Source of the DNA: Flavobacteriales bacterium
GTDB taxonomy: Bacteria; Bacteroidota; Bacteroidia; Flavobacteriales_D; Parvicellaceae
Assembly: GCA_025210295.1 (NCBI GenBank)
Contig: JAOASC010000046.1
Coordinates: 124,001-188,000, forward strand
Length of the DNA: 64,000 bases
Direction of reading: 5' to 3'
A program made the position numbers and the translations under genes. Under the pieces are notes generated by a model that saw nothing but the letters and a program-made list of their open reading frames with translations, was not told the origin of the DNA and made no database searches. Numbering within the stretch: the stretch's first letter is position 1; every line of letters starts with the position of its first letter. Shown piece after piece: positions 52,500 through 61,548 of this stretch.

Positions 52500-55400
52500 A
52501 TGAAGCTTGTTATCACCCTATTTTGTTTATTTCAGTTATTATTAATAACCAATAGCTATGCCCAGCACTATAATTTCAAAGGAATTTCTGTTGAGGAGGG
52601 GTTACCAAGATCTGGTGCTTATTCATTACTTCAAGATTCAAAGGGATATTTATGGGTTACTCTTGACGGAGGTGGAGTTGCGAGATATGACGGACAACAT
52701 TTTAAAACAATCGACCTTTCTAATGGACTTCCCTCTCGTAAAGTAAGAGCCATTTTTGAAGATTCCAAAAAAAACCTATGGTTTGGAACAACTCAAGGCC
52801 TTTGTAAATATGAAAAGGGAAAATTAAAAGTATATACGACTAAAAATGGATTACCTCACAATTACATCAGAGCTATTAATGAAGATAAAAGTGGGCATTT
52901 AATTATTGGAACGAACAAAGGGATTGCTAGTTATGACGGGATCTATTTCACAACACTTAACGACGAAAAAGACTCCACGTTCAATCCAAAAATTCGAACC
53001 ATTCATACCACTAAGGACAACATTACTTATATTGGAAGTGAGCATGGTCTGTATCGTATAAAAGATCAACAAATCATTCTTTCTGAGTACACACAACTAC
53101 TACCTAACCCTACGGTATTATCCATTCAAGATGACAGCAAAGGCAACCTATGGATTGGAACTGAACAAGGAGTAATTGCCTACCACCATGATTCAGTTAG
53201 ACTATACAACCAACAAAAAGGACTTATTAGCAATAGAATACGAGCAATATGCGAAGACAACAATCATAATATATGGATTGGTACCCGAACTGGGGTTAGC
53301 TGTATTACTTCAAAAAAAATAATTAACATCAATAGCAGTAATGGATTAACCCACGAAAGAATTAGGGACATTCTATTAGATAACAATGGTACACTTTGGT
53401 TTGCTACTTTTTATGGAGGAATTAACAATTTTAACCCTAAAGATTTTATCACTTTTTCCACCAATGAAGGACTCCTCAGCAATCAAATTCTTTCGATTAG
53501 TGAAACCTCTAACAACAAAATAATAGCCGGAACTTTTGATGGTGTTTCAACATTCCAACTAGACAATGGTAACATTCAAAATATTACTAATTATACTACT
53601 TTAAATGGTCTACCACACAATAGAACATACAGTATATATAAAGACAATTATAATTTTATTTGGCTAGGAACTAAAAAAGGAATTGTTGTTACAAATGATT
53701 TTCAAAACTTTACACCTATCAAAGATAGCCTATCTGATATTCAAAGTGAAATCTACACGATTATTCAAGAAAATAAAAACACCTATTGGGCAGGAGGCGA
53801 AGATGGGTTATTTCAAATCACCTTTTCAAAATTCCCCCACAAATACATTATATTACAATATAACAATGAAGACATTCCATCTAACGATATTTCTTCTCTT
53901 GCCATTGATCACAACAAAAATATATGGATTGGGTACAGACATGGTGGAATTAGAATTAAAAAAAATAATGGAGGAGGGTTTATTACACCTACTTTTTCTA
54001 AAAAAATTGAGAACATCTCTTCTATTGTAATCAAAAATGATAAAGTTTGGATTGGGACAGATACAAAAGGACTATTTTGTATCGAAACTCCTCAAATAGA
54101 CCAAGAGATTGCAGTTAAACAGTATACCTACACCGAGGGGTTATCATCCAGTAACATCTATGCCATAGCATCTACTAGAGAAAATGAAATTTGGGTAGGA
54201 AGTGAAAAGGGAGTTGATAAATTGATCTTTGAACACCAAAACAATCAATTATTTTTAAAGAACATCGAACACTATGGAAAAGAGGATGGTATTAGCGGAG
54301 GAGAAATTATTGAAAAATCGATTTTAGTTAACAAAAAAAATCAGTTATTGCTAGGCACTGTAAAAGGACTAGTAAGTTCCAGTGCTATGAACTATACAGC
54401 ACTGCATGAGCCCCCAAAACTTCATTTATTAAAATTTGAATCCTTTAACAAAGATAAAGAGCAAAAAGAAAATCATATTACGAACCTTGACAACATTTCA
54501 ATCGAATACTCCTCTAACAATATCTCTCTTGATTTTATTGGTATTGATTTAAATTCACCGAATAAAGTTAAATACAAATGGTATCTTGAAGGATACAGTA
54601 AAAAATGGTCTCCTCCTACCAAAAGAAGCTTTCTTAACTTCACCAATCTTATTGACAAAAAGTACCGATTAATGATTAAAAGTGCTGGAGTAAATAACAT
54701 TTGGAACGAAACACCTTTGGTGGTCAATTTCACCATCAAAACTCCTTATTGGAAAAGTATTTGGTTTATCATATTGATCACCATTATTATCATTACCATT
54801 GTCTATTCTGGTGTTAAATGGAAAATCAACCAATTAATTAGACAAAGAGAGGTCTTAGAACAAAAAATACAAGCTGCCACTAAAACAATTGAAGAGGAAA
54901 AGCTCTTAATTGAAGAACAAAGTCATCAAATTTTTGAACAAAAAGAGCTCTTGGAAGAACAGCATAGAGAAATCAAACAATCCATCGATTATGCTCAACT
55001 GATTCAGGAAGCTTCTTTGCCTGAAAAAAAGATTACAGACTTAATAGCAGACTCCTTTCTATATTACAACCCTAGAGATATTGTGAGTGGTGACTTTTAC
55101 TGGTGGGAAGAAAAAAATGATTATATCTTATTTTGTGTAGCAGACTCTACTGGCCATGGAATACCTGGAGCTTTTATATCCTTAATTGGAACCATATTAT
55201 CTAATGAAATCTTTTATTCCAAAAAACTGATTTACCCTAATAAAATATTAGATGAACTAAACAAAACGGTTCAAATAACTTTAGAACAACATTTACCTAA
55301 CCCCAAAATAAAAGACGGAATGGACTTATCTTTCTGTTGTTATAATAAACAGACTAAAAAGCTTTATTTCTCTGGCGCTAACAATCCTGTATGGTTGGTT

Positions 55401-55778
55401 AGACACAATAATCATCCCCTTATTCACAACAGCCAACCGCTTGCACCTAACTTCACCAACAACCACTCTAATTTATACGAAGTAAAAGGTGACAAACAAC
55501 CTATTGGACTACACGCAGTAAAGCAACATCCATTCACACTCCATGAAATTAACATCGAAAAAGGGGATGAAATCTACCTCTTTACCGATGGGTATGCAGA
55601 TCAATTTGGTGGTGATAAGAATAAAAAATTCATGTCTAAACGCTTTAAACAATTACTAACATCAAATGAGGGGATCACTATGCAAAAGGCAAAAACTTTA
55701 ATTGACTTAAACTTTTCAACTTGGAAAGGAGAATACCCTCAGGTAGATGATGTGTGTGTAGTTGGTGTAAGATTTTAA
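52500..55778 (+). CDS. Propeller sensor with Y_Y_Y domain and cytoplasmic SpoIIE-type PP2C phosphatase
   Basis: 1092 residues. Signal peptide about 1-22, then about 14 two-component-regulator propeller repeats (RAIFEDSKKNLWFGTTQGL) spanning about 25-630, a Y_Y_Y-like domain (about 640-750), one membrane helix (about 755-775), a coiled coil and a SpoIIE phosphatase (about 845-1092). The metal-binding aspartates are seen as SGDFYW (D865) and ADSTGHGIPGA (D882), with GDKQPIG and TDGYADQFGG. In two-component relatives this sensor drives a kinase; here it drives a phosphatase that may act on an anti-sigma-antagonist-like protein. Confidence 0.88.
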   Translation: MKLVITLFCLFQLLLITNSYAQHYNFKGISVEEGLPRSGAYSLLQDSKGYLWVTLDGGGVARYDGQHFKTIDLSNGLPSRKVRAIFEDSKKNLWFGTTQGLCKYEKGKLKVYTTKNGLPHNYIRAINEDKSGHLIIGTNKGIASYDGIYFTTLNDEKDSTFNPKIRTIHTTKDNITYIGSEHGLYRIKDQQIILSEYTQLLPNPTVLSIQDDSKGNLWIGTEQGVIAYHHDSVRLYNQQKGLISNRIRAICEDNNHNIWIGTRTGVSCITSKKIININSSNGLTHERIRDILLDNNGTLWFATFYGGINNFNPKDFITFSTNEGLLSNQILSISETSNNKIIAGTFDGVSTFQLDNGNIQNITNYTTLNGLPHNRTYSIYKDNYNFIWLGTKKGIVVTNDFQNFTPIKDSLSDIQSEIYTIIQENKNTYWAGGEDGLFQITFSKFPHKYIILQYNNEDIPSNDISSLAIDHNKNIWIGYRHGGIRIKKNNGGGFITPTFSKKIENISSIVIKNDKVWIGTDTKGLFCIETPQIDQEIAVKQYTYTEGLSSSNIYAIASTRENEIWVGSEKGVDKLIFEHQNNQLFLKNIEHYGKEDGISGGEIIEKSILVNKKNQLLLGTVKGLVSSSAMNYTALHEPPKLHLLKFESFNKDKEQKENHITNLDNISIEYSSNNISLDFIGIDLNSPNKVKYKWYLEGYSKKWSPPTKRSFLNFTNLIDKKYRLMIKSAGVNNIWNETPLVVNFTIKTPYWKSIWFIILITIIIITIVYSGVKWKINQLIRQREVLEQKIQAATKTIEEEKLLIEEQSHQIFEQKELLEEQHREIKQSIDYAQLIQEASLPEKKITDLIADSFLYYNPRDIVSGDFYWWEEKNDYILFCVADSTGHGIPGAFISLIGTILSNEIFYSKKLIYPNKILDELNKTVQITLEQHLPNPKIKDGMDLSFCCYNKQTKKLYFSGANNPVWLVRHNNHPLIHNSQPLAPNFTNNHSNLYEVKGDKQPIGLHAVKQHPFTLHEINIEKGDEIYLFTDGYADQFGGDKNKKFMSKRFKQLLTSNEGITMQKAKTLIDLNFSTWKGEYPQVDDVCVVGVRF

Positions 55779-55780
55779 CT

Positions 55781-57964
55781 ATGAGAAAGCTCTTTATCAT
55801 TGCATTTATTCTAAGTTTTTTTTTGAGCATTAACGCACAAGAAAAACAATTTGCTGACCCCTCTTTTTATTTGATAGACTCACTTGTTTTAGAGGAGTTA
55901 CCAGAGACAAATAGAAAACTAATCGATAGTTGTTTAACACTTTACCATGAAACAAAAGAAGATTCTTTAAAATGGCGATATTTGAATACAATTGCTGAGA
56001 ACACTTATACTGACATTTGGTACTCCTATCAAAAATTAGCTAGTAAAATTTCAAAAAAGAAAATTACAGAGAACCTCTCTGAACTAGAAAGAAAAACTTT
56101 TCTTCATTATTATTCAACAGACATTAATAATGAAGCATTTTGGCACAGCGAGAAATCACAACTTCAAACTGCTGAAAAACTTTACAAAACAGCCATCGAA
56201 CTACACACAAACATAAAGGATAGTTCAAACCTTGCGATTACACTTAATAACCTAGCAAGCAATTATAAACAACAAGGAAAAACTCAAAAAGCAATTGAAA
56301 CCTATGAAAAAAGCATTTTTATCGCTAAACAATGTAACAGTAGTAGTACTGGACAAATAATATCAAGTTTAGCAAAAACATATGATGGATTGGGCAGAAA
56401 GAAAGAAGCCATAAAACTTTTAAATGAAGCACTATCTTATATAGATCAGACAAAGTCATTAGCTAATAAAGCTCAGATATTAGAAAACATAGGTTATCTA
56501 CTTTCAAAAGAAAGCGATACCAACTTCCAACAAGCACTTGATTACTATAAAAAAAGTCTTGCCATAAATAAACAATTGAACTACAAATTAAAAATTGCTT
56601 CAAATCAATTCAGAATAGGAGAATTATACTTCAATATAGATCAACTTGATTTAGCTGCGCCATACTTTAAAAAAGCAATTAACTTAAATTACACAATCAA
56701 TAACTATACAGGACTTAGTAACACCTATCTATATGTTGCTAAATCTTTTCAAAAACAAAACAAACAAGATAGTGCTCTCAGGAATTCAATTTTATCATAT
56801 AATTTTGCTCAACAATCAAGCAGTCCAAGCTTAATTAAAAATTCGGCCAAACTATTAAGTCAAATTTATGCAGGCAAAGAACAATACCGAAAAGCTTATT
56901 ACTATCAATTTGAGTTTCAAAAAATGAAAGATAGTATAAATGACAAAGAAACAAACTTTGCATTGGCCAAAACCGAAGCCAAACTACAATATGAAAAAGA
57001 AAAAGAGCTTGCAGCGATTGAACACAACAATGAACTTGCGTTGAAACAAAAAGAGAATGAAAAACAAACCCTTTATAAAAAGTTTTTCATTGTAGGTTCA
57101 ATCATTTTATTACTTATTATTCTATTTATTCTCAAGCAATTCTCTAAATCAATCAAACAGAAAAAAACAATAGAATTATCAAACATTCAACTCGCCGAGC
57201 AACATAAAGAAATCACCAGTTCTATTACTTACGCAAAACGCATTCAAAGCGCTATTCTTCCCCCTAACGAAATAATCGAAGCAAACTTTAGCAACTCTTT
57301 TCTTATCTATATCCCAAAAGATATTGTTTCGGGAGATTTTTATTGGCTTGAACAAAAAGATGACAATGTATACTTTGCAGTAGCAGACTGCACTGGACAT
57401 GGTGTTCCAGGAGCAATGGTTAGTGTAATTTGTAACAATGGTTTAAATAGAAGTGTTAGAGAACATCAACTCAACCTGCCACATAAAATACTAGACAAAA
57501 CTCGTGAAATTGTTATTCAAGAATTTGAAAAATCAGGAGAACACATAAAAGATGGAATGGATATTTCTCTAATTGTTTGGAACAAAAAAACAAACACTAT
57601 TCTATTTTCTGGAGCTCATAATCCGCTATGGATTATTAAAACTCAACAAAGCGAACCTGAATTAATCGAATTAAAAGGAGACAAACAACCTATAGGAAAC
57701 TTTGAACGCTCTTTTCCTTTTTCTATGCAAGAATACCCTATTGAAAAAGGAGACATTCTCTATTTATCTTCTGATGGATATGCTGATCAATTTGGAGGAG
57801 AAAGAAATAAAAAAATAAAAAATAACAATTTTAAAAAATTACTGCTCAAAAACTGTCATCTCCCAATGTCAGAACAACAACTCATTCTTGAGCAATTCTT
57901 TGAAGACTGGAAAGGAGATCATGAACAGTTAGACGATGTTTGTGTGACAGGCATAAAATTTTAA
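55781..57964 (+). CDS. TPR-containing membrane SpoIIE-type PP2C phosphatase
   Basis: 727 residues from the ATG at 55781, 2 bases after the previous stop. A signal peptide (about 1-20) is followed by TPR repeats (about 120-400), a coiled coil, a membrane helix (about 435-455) and a SpoIIE domain (about 490-727). Key aspartates are D519 (SGDFYW) and D536 (ADCTGHGVPGA), the same spacing as in the upstream paralogue; SSDGYADQFGG is also shared. The two proteins have unrelated sensors and matching outputs. The next gene is the ECF sigma factor. Confidence 0.9.
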   Translation: MRKLFIIAFILSFFLSINAQEKQFADPSFYLIDSLVLEELPETNRKLIDSCLTLYHETKEDSLKWRYLNTIAENTYTDIWYSYQKLASKISKKKITENLSELERKTFLHYYSTDINNEAFWHSEKSQLQTAEKLYKTAIELHTNIKDSSNLAITLNNLASNYKQQGKTQKAIETYEKSIFIAKQCNSSSTGQIISSLAKTYDGLGRKKEAIKLLNEALSYIDQTKSLANKAQILENIGYLLSKESDTNFQQALDYYKKSLAINKQLNYKLKIASNQFRIGELYFNIDQLDLAAPYFKKAINLNYTINNYTGLSNTYLYVAKSFQKQNKQDSALRNSILSYNFAQQSSSPSLIKNSAKLLSQIYAGKEQYRKAYYYQFEFQKMKDSINDKETNFALAKTEAKLQYEKEKELAAIEHNNELALKQKENEKQTLYKKFFIVGSIILLLIILFILKQFSKSIKQKKTIELSNIQLAEQHKEITSSITYAKRIQSAILPPNEIIEANFSNSFLIYIPKDIVSGDFYWLEQKDDNVYFAVADCTGHGVPGAMVSVICNNGLNRSVREHQLNLPHKILDKTREIVIQEFEKSGEHIKDGMDISLIVWNKKTNTILFSGAHNPLWIIKTQQSEPELIELKGDKQPIGNFERSFPFSMQEYPIEKGDILYLSSDGYADQFGGERNKKIKNNNFKKLLLKNCHLPMSEQQLILEQFFEDWKGDHEQLDDVCVTGIKF

Positions 57965-57970
57965 CCCTTT

Positions 57971-57996
57971 TGTAACTTTTTAACTCATCAGTCGTC
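57971..57996 (+). promoter_or_regulatory. ECF-type promoter TGTAAC-N16-CGTC before the sigma gene
   Basis: The -35-like TGTAAC (57971-57976) is separated by 16 bases from CGTC (57993-57996), the AAC/CGTC pairing known from ECF sigma factor promoters. It lies 12 bases before the ATG of the ECF gene, as expected for autoregulation. Initiation would fall within a few bases of the start codon. Confidence 0.65.
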
Positions 57997-58008
57997 TTAC
58001 CTTTAATT

Positions 58009-58494
58009 ATGACTAGAACGGAGTACAATAACAGTGTTGATCGTTTCTCAGATAATATTTATCGTTTTATTTTAAAAAGCATAAATGATGAGGAAGTAGC
58101 GAAAGATATTGTACAAGAAACATACACAAAACTATGGGTAAAACATGAAACCGTTTCTTTTGAGAAAGTTAAATCCTATCTGTTCACAACGGCATATCAT
58201 ACGCTAGTTGACTACACCCGAAAAGAAAAAAGAAGCACTCGAATTGAAGAAAGTCATCAAAAACAGTTGTTTCACAACCATCAATATTCAGATTTAAAAG
58301 AAATATTAAACGAAGCCATACGTGAGCTCTCAGAAAAACAACGTTCTGCAATTTTACTTAGAGACTACGAGGGCTATTCATATAAAGAAATCAGTGAAAC
58401 CTTATCCATCTCAGAGGCTCAGGTTAAGGTAAATATATTTAGAGCACGTAAATTCTTACAAAACTATTTAAAAAGTATAGAAACAGTCATTTAA
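58009..58494 (+). CDS. ECF-type RNA polymerase sigma factor
   Basis: 161 residues. Region 2 is visible as DRFSDNIYRFI and AKDIVQETYTKLWVKH with SYLFTTAYHTLVDYTRK (about 10-75). Region 4 is ELSEKQRSAILLRDYEGYSYKEI and SEAQVKVNIFRARKFL (about 108-152), a helix-turn-helix for the -35 element. It is a two-domain ECF factor of ordinary length. The next gene overlaps by one base (TAATG). The upstream AAC/CGTC element suggests it transcribes its own operon. Confidence 0.93.
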   Translation: MTRTEYNNSVDRFSDNIYRFILKSINDEEVAKDIVQETYTKLWVKHETVSFEKVKSYLFTTAYHTLVDYTRKEKRSTRIEESHQKQLFHNHQYSDLKEILNEAIRELSEKQRSAILLRDYEGYSYKEISETLSISEAQVKVNIFRARKFLQNYLKSIETVI

Positions 58495-59519
58495 TGGAAC
58501 ATATCAACAGACATAACTACGTGGTCTTTTTCATTGACTATTTCGACAATACACTCGATGAAGAAGCTATTCAACTACTTTTTGATTTTTTGGAAGTACA
58601 TCCTGATTTAAAAGAGGAATTTGATGCTTTTGAAAATTTTAGTTTAGCTGAACCTTCTATTACCTTACCTAATAAATCATCACTAAAAAAACACATCGAC
58701 GAGTCCAATATAGAGCATTATATCATCGCTAATTTAGAAAATGAACTTTCTCATGACGATCATAAAGAATACACTGACTTTATTGCAGAAAATGCTTTAT
58801 ACACTCCAACTGTTGAGCGTTATAAAAGAACCATTTTACCGCTAGAAACTTTCATTTATCCCAATAAAAAAAATCTTAAACAAAAAGGTCGTCTTATCAT
58901 TCTTTGGCCAGCTATTACTGCTATAGCTGCAACAATCGCTATTTTCATTTCCATATCAACAGATGAACAGCAATATCAATTTCAAGCATTAGATCACTTA
59001 AAAGTACTACAAAATGAATTTGAAACTCCTATTCTCAGCATTACCAAAACAGCTCAAAAACAACCTGCAACCTCAACAAAAGAAATTGCTAAAACCAACA
59101 TCCAATCTCTTCCTAAAAAGAGTACCAAGAAGATAAAAGAACCATTAGTTAAAAAAAATAACCCTACAGTTGCTCATCAACAAAACAATATCCAAACAAA
59201 CCTACAACAACCTACTATAAAAACAAATAGTTCAATAGCAGTTGTGGAGAACTCCGCAACTGAAAGACTAAACATCGAAAGCTCTGAAACCAACATTCCG
59301 ACTTTAAAACAAACACTCCATAACTCTATTAAAACAAAAGTGTTTAAAGATGAGAGCAAAAACAACCAACTAATTAATAAAGACTATTTACTTGCAGCAA
59401 CTAAGGATAAACTAAACAATGCTAAAAACATAACCTTTGAACAATCTCAACTTAACGCTAGAAAAAAAACGAGATTAAAAATTGGAAAATTTGAGTTTTA
59501 CCGAAATAAAAAGGCCTGA
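58494..59519 (+). CDS. Single-pass membrane protein, probable anti-sigma factor
   Basis: 341 residues without a signal peptide. The N-terminal part (about 1-130) is acidic and helical and contains YFDNTLDEEAIQLLFDFLE, a motif seen in cytoplasmic domains of putative anti-sigma proteins next to ECF genes in Bacteroidota. One membrane helix follows (about 133-153), then a Thr/Gln/Lys-rich periplasmic tail. It is translationally coupled to the sigma gene. No ZAS-type His/Cys motif is visible, so the role rests on gene order and topology. Confidence 0.65.
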   Translation: MEHINRHNYVVFFIDYFDNTLDEEAIQLLFDFLEVHPDLKEEFDAFENFSLAEPSITLPNKSSLKKHIDESNIEHYIIANLENELSHDDHKEYTDFIAENALYTPTVERYKRTILPLETFIYPNKKNLKQKGRLIILWPAITAIAATIAIFISISTDEQQYQFQALDHLKVLQNEFETPILSITKTAQKQPATSTKEIAKTNIQSLPKKSTKKIKEPLVKKNNPTVAHQQNNIQTNLQQPTIKTNSSIAVVENSATERLNIESSETNIPTLKQTLHNSIKTKVFKDESKNNQLINKDYLLAATKDKLNNAKNITFEQSQLNARKKTRLKIGKFEFYRNKKA

Positions 59520-59520
59520 A

Positions 59521-61485
59521 CTATTCTTTCTTCTTGAACAATTTTTGCGTCAACTTATAGGCATCTTGCCCCACTTTCACTCCTACTTTTCTACCCTGAA
59601 TATCATCAACAGGAGGATGAATGCCTCCCCAAATTCGAGACAGACACGTTTCATCTGCCGCTTCTCTATAAGTTGCCCATTGTAAAGTAATTGTTTCACT
59701 TGGACCATATTCAAACTCTAAAAAACGTCCTTTTTCAAAAGTATGTTCTGCAATTCCTCCTGGAAAAAAAGGATCACCAGTAATCAGTGTTAAAATCTCA
59801 GCAGCAGCAGCCGAAAAAGTTGAATGCCCTGAAACGTAACCAGCAAAAGGAGGTGTCGCAAAAGAATAGCGCTGGTATGGCCACCAGTTTTCTGCTAAAA
59901 TCCAGCCAGCCCCTGCAACATCTTTATCGAAATCAGCTATACTATCTGGACCATTCCAACTATACAATTTGATCTTATGCAAATGTTCTTGTTCCTCTCC
60001 TACTAGCGGATCATCTTCCATCACCAGCTCTATTTTACCTTCTACCAAATCAATCCCTTCGGTATGAAACCTGGGTAATGTTGAATCGGAACTTTGCCCT
60101 TGATCGGCCATCCATCTCAAAGCCGAAATAGGCCGTATATAATCATAATACGCCTTAATACTCCACGCAGAGATTGCTGCATCATGAAGACCTCCACAAA
60201 GGGTTAAATAAGCTTTTACATCCCATTCTAACGGACTCAATTCCTTTCCTTTCCCAGACCATTTCCTAACAAACAAAGCGTGATCAACCACTTCATTTAA
60301 TGTATTAACCCAATGACCAGGAGGTGTCATTGTATTGACACCATCAACCCAATATTCGGCTATGACCCGAGAATAATCACTCCTTTTAACCCAATTCTCC
60401 TTATAAGGTTTTCCGGTATATGGATTTTTTTTATGTGGAATGGTTTTACAGCCTCCTTCTTCAAAATTAAAAAACGCCTGATAGTCAGCATAAGTTTCGG
60501 GCAAAATTCCTTTTGTTGTTCCTATTTTACCTGGTGAAATGTCCATCATTGTCTCATCATTAGGATCATTATGCCCGCCCCAAATAGCAACTAAAGCAAA
60601 ATTCCATTTATAAGCATCCGAATTTAAAGGATCTTTTTGTTCGCTCATATAGGGAGGTGGCCCTGGATCATTATAAACTCTAAAGACATCTCCCTGTTCA
60701 TTTTTAAGTTCTTGACTATTCTCCTTATCCATTGCAAAAGGAGTAATTTCTCCCCAGTGCGGTGTCAAAAATGTATCCTCTTGTATCAACGCTTGATTCC
60801 AGTACAACAATGTTGAATCATATCCACGTTGTTGAATGTATTCTAATATTGACAATGGTTGCCATCTATTTTTATACAATAAATTTTGGCTTCCTGGTCG
60901 ATTGGGGAATAACGGAAGGTTGATCGGGTTATAGTTATTTCCCTCATACCCATCTGTATCACCAGCTGGCTCTTCCAACCCAAACTCATAGATTTTTTCT
61001 GCAAGGTAATTACCAAGTGCAGCTGGAGAGCCACCTTTATAGTCAACAGCCTTATAATCAGGATCTAAACCTTGAGATTCAAACAAGGCATCCACATCAT
61101 CCATCATTCGTGTTTTACTAGAATATTCTCCAAAACGGGCATGTATTAATCGATAAGCAGCATAATGTATGGTAACTGCTAATGCACTATCTATATTTTG
61201 AGGAGGTTCAAACCCATCAAAGTCACAATGAAACTCCCCCCAATCTTTCCCCAAGAAAAAGGGTTCTGCTTTTTCTGGATGATATACAGCCCATGCATCA
61301 AACATCACTACTGATAAATGAAACAAGTTTCGCGCATGAACAGTAGGACCAAGACCATCGACTTTAATTGCATTTAAATGCGTATCCATCCATATTCGAG
61401 CAACACTTTTATCAGGACCTTGAGCATAACTGTTTACCACAATTCCTGTAAAAACGACCACTAATATTTGTACTAAGAACTTCAT
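59521..61485 (-). CDS. Secreted vanadium-haloperoxidase-like PAP2 enzyme
   Basis: 654 residues, signal peptide about 1-22. All PAP2/VHPO motifs are present: KX6RP (K444, R451-P452), SGH (552-554, H554) and SRX5HX3D (S616-R617, H623, D627). The interval between the first two is about 100 residues, longer than in membrane PAP2 lipid phosphatases and in line with vanadium haloperoxidase-type proteins. Many Bacteroidota carry such proteins with unproven activity; phosphatase and haloperoxidase function cannot be told apart here. It ends 1 base from the convergent anti-sigma-like gene. Confidence 0.83.
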   Translation of the reverse strand: MKFLVQILVVVFTGIVVNSYAQGPDKSVARIWMDTHLNAIKVDGLGPTVHARNLFHLSVVMFDAWAVYHPEKAEPFFLGKDWGEFHCDFDGFEPPQNIDSALAVTIHYAAYRLIHARFGEYSSKTRMMDDVDALFESQGLDPDYKAVDYKGGSPAALGNYLAEKIYEFGLEEPAGDTDGYEGNNYNPINLPLFPNRPGSQNLLYKNRWQPLSILEYIQQRGYDSTLLYWNQALIQEDTFLTPHWGEITPFAMDKENSQELKNEQGDVFRVYNDPGPPPYMSEQKDPLNSDAYKWNFALVAIWGGHNDPNDETMMDISPGKIGTTKGILPETYADYQAFFNFEEGGCKTIPHKKNPYTGKPYKENWVKRSDYSRVIAEYWVDGVNTMTPPGHWVNTLNEVVDHALFVRKWSGKGKELSPLEWDVKAYLTLCGGLHDAAISAWSIKAYYDYIRPISALRWMADQGQSSDSTLPRFHTEGIDLVEGKIELVMEDDPLVGEEQEHLHKIKLYSWNGPDSIADFDKDVAGAGWILAENWWPYQRYSFATPPFAGYVSGHSTFSAAAAEILTLITGDPFFPGGIAEHTFEKGRFLEFEYGPSETITLQWATYREAADETCLSRIWGGIHPPVDDIQGRKVGVKVGQDAYKLTQKLFKKKE

Positions 61486-61492
61486 ATATATA

Positions 61493-61524
61493 AAAAATCC
61501 AGAATGAGCAAAAGCTCATTCTGG
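61493..61524 (-). terminator. Strong hairpin terminator of the second fibre gene
   Basis: On the minus strand CCAGAATGAGC (61514-61524) pairs perfectly with GCTCATTCTGG (61499-61509) around a 4-base loop, followed by ATTTTTT. It lies 24 bases after the stop at 61549. The ATG of the haloperoxidase-like gene (61485) begins only 7 bases after the T-run. Confidence 0.9.
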
Positions 61525-61548
61525 TTCTTTATTAATATTCAATTGATG

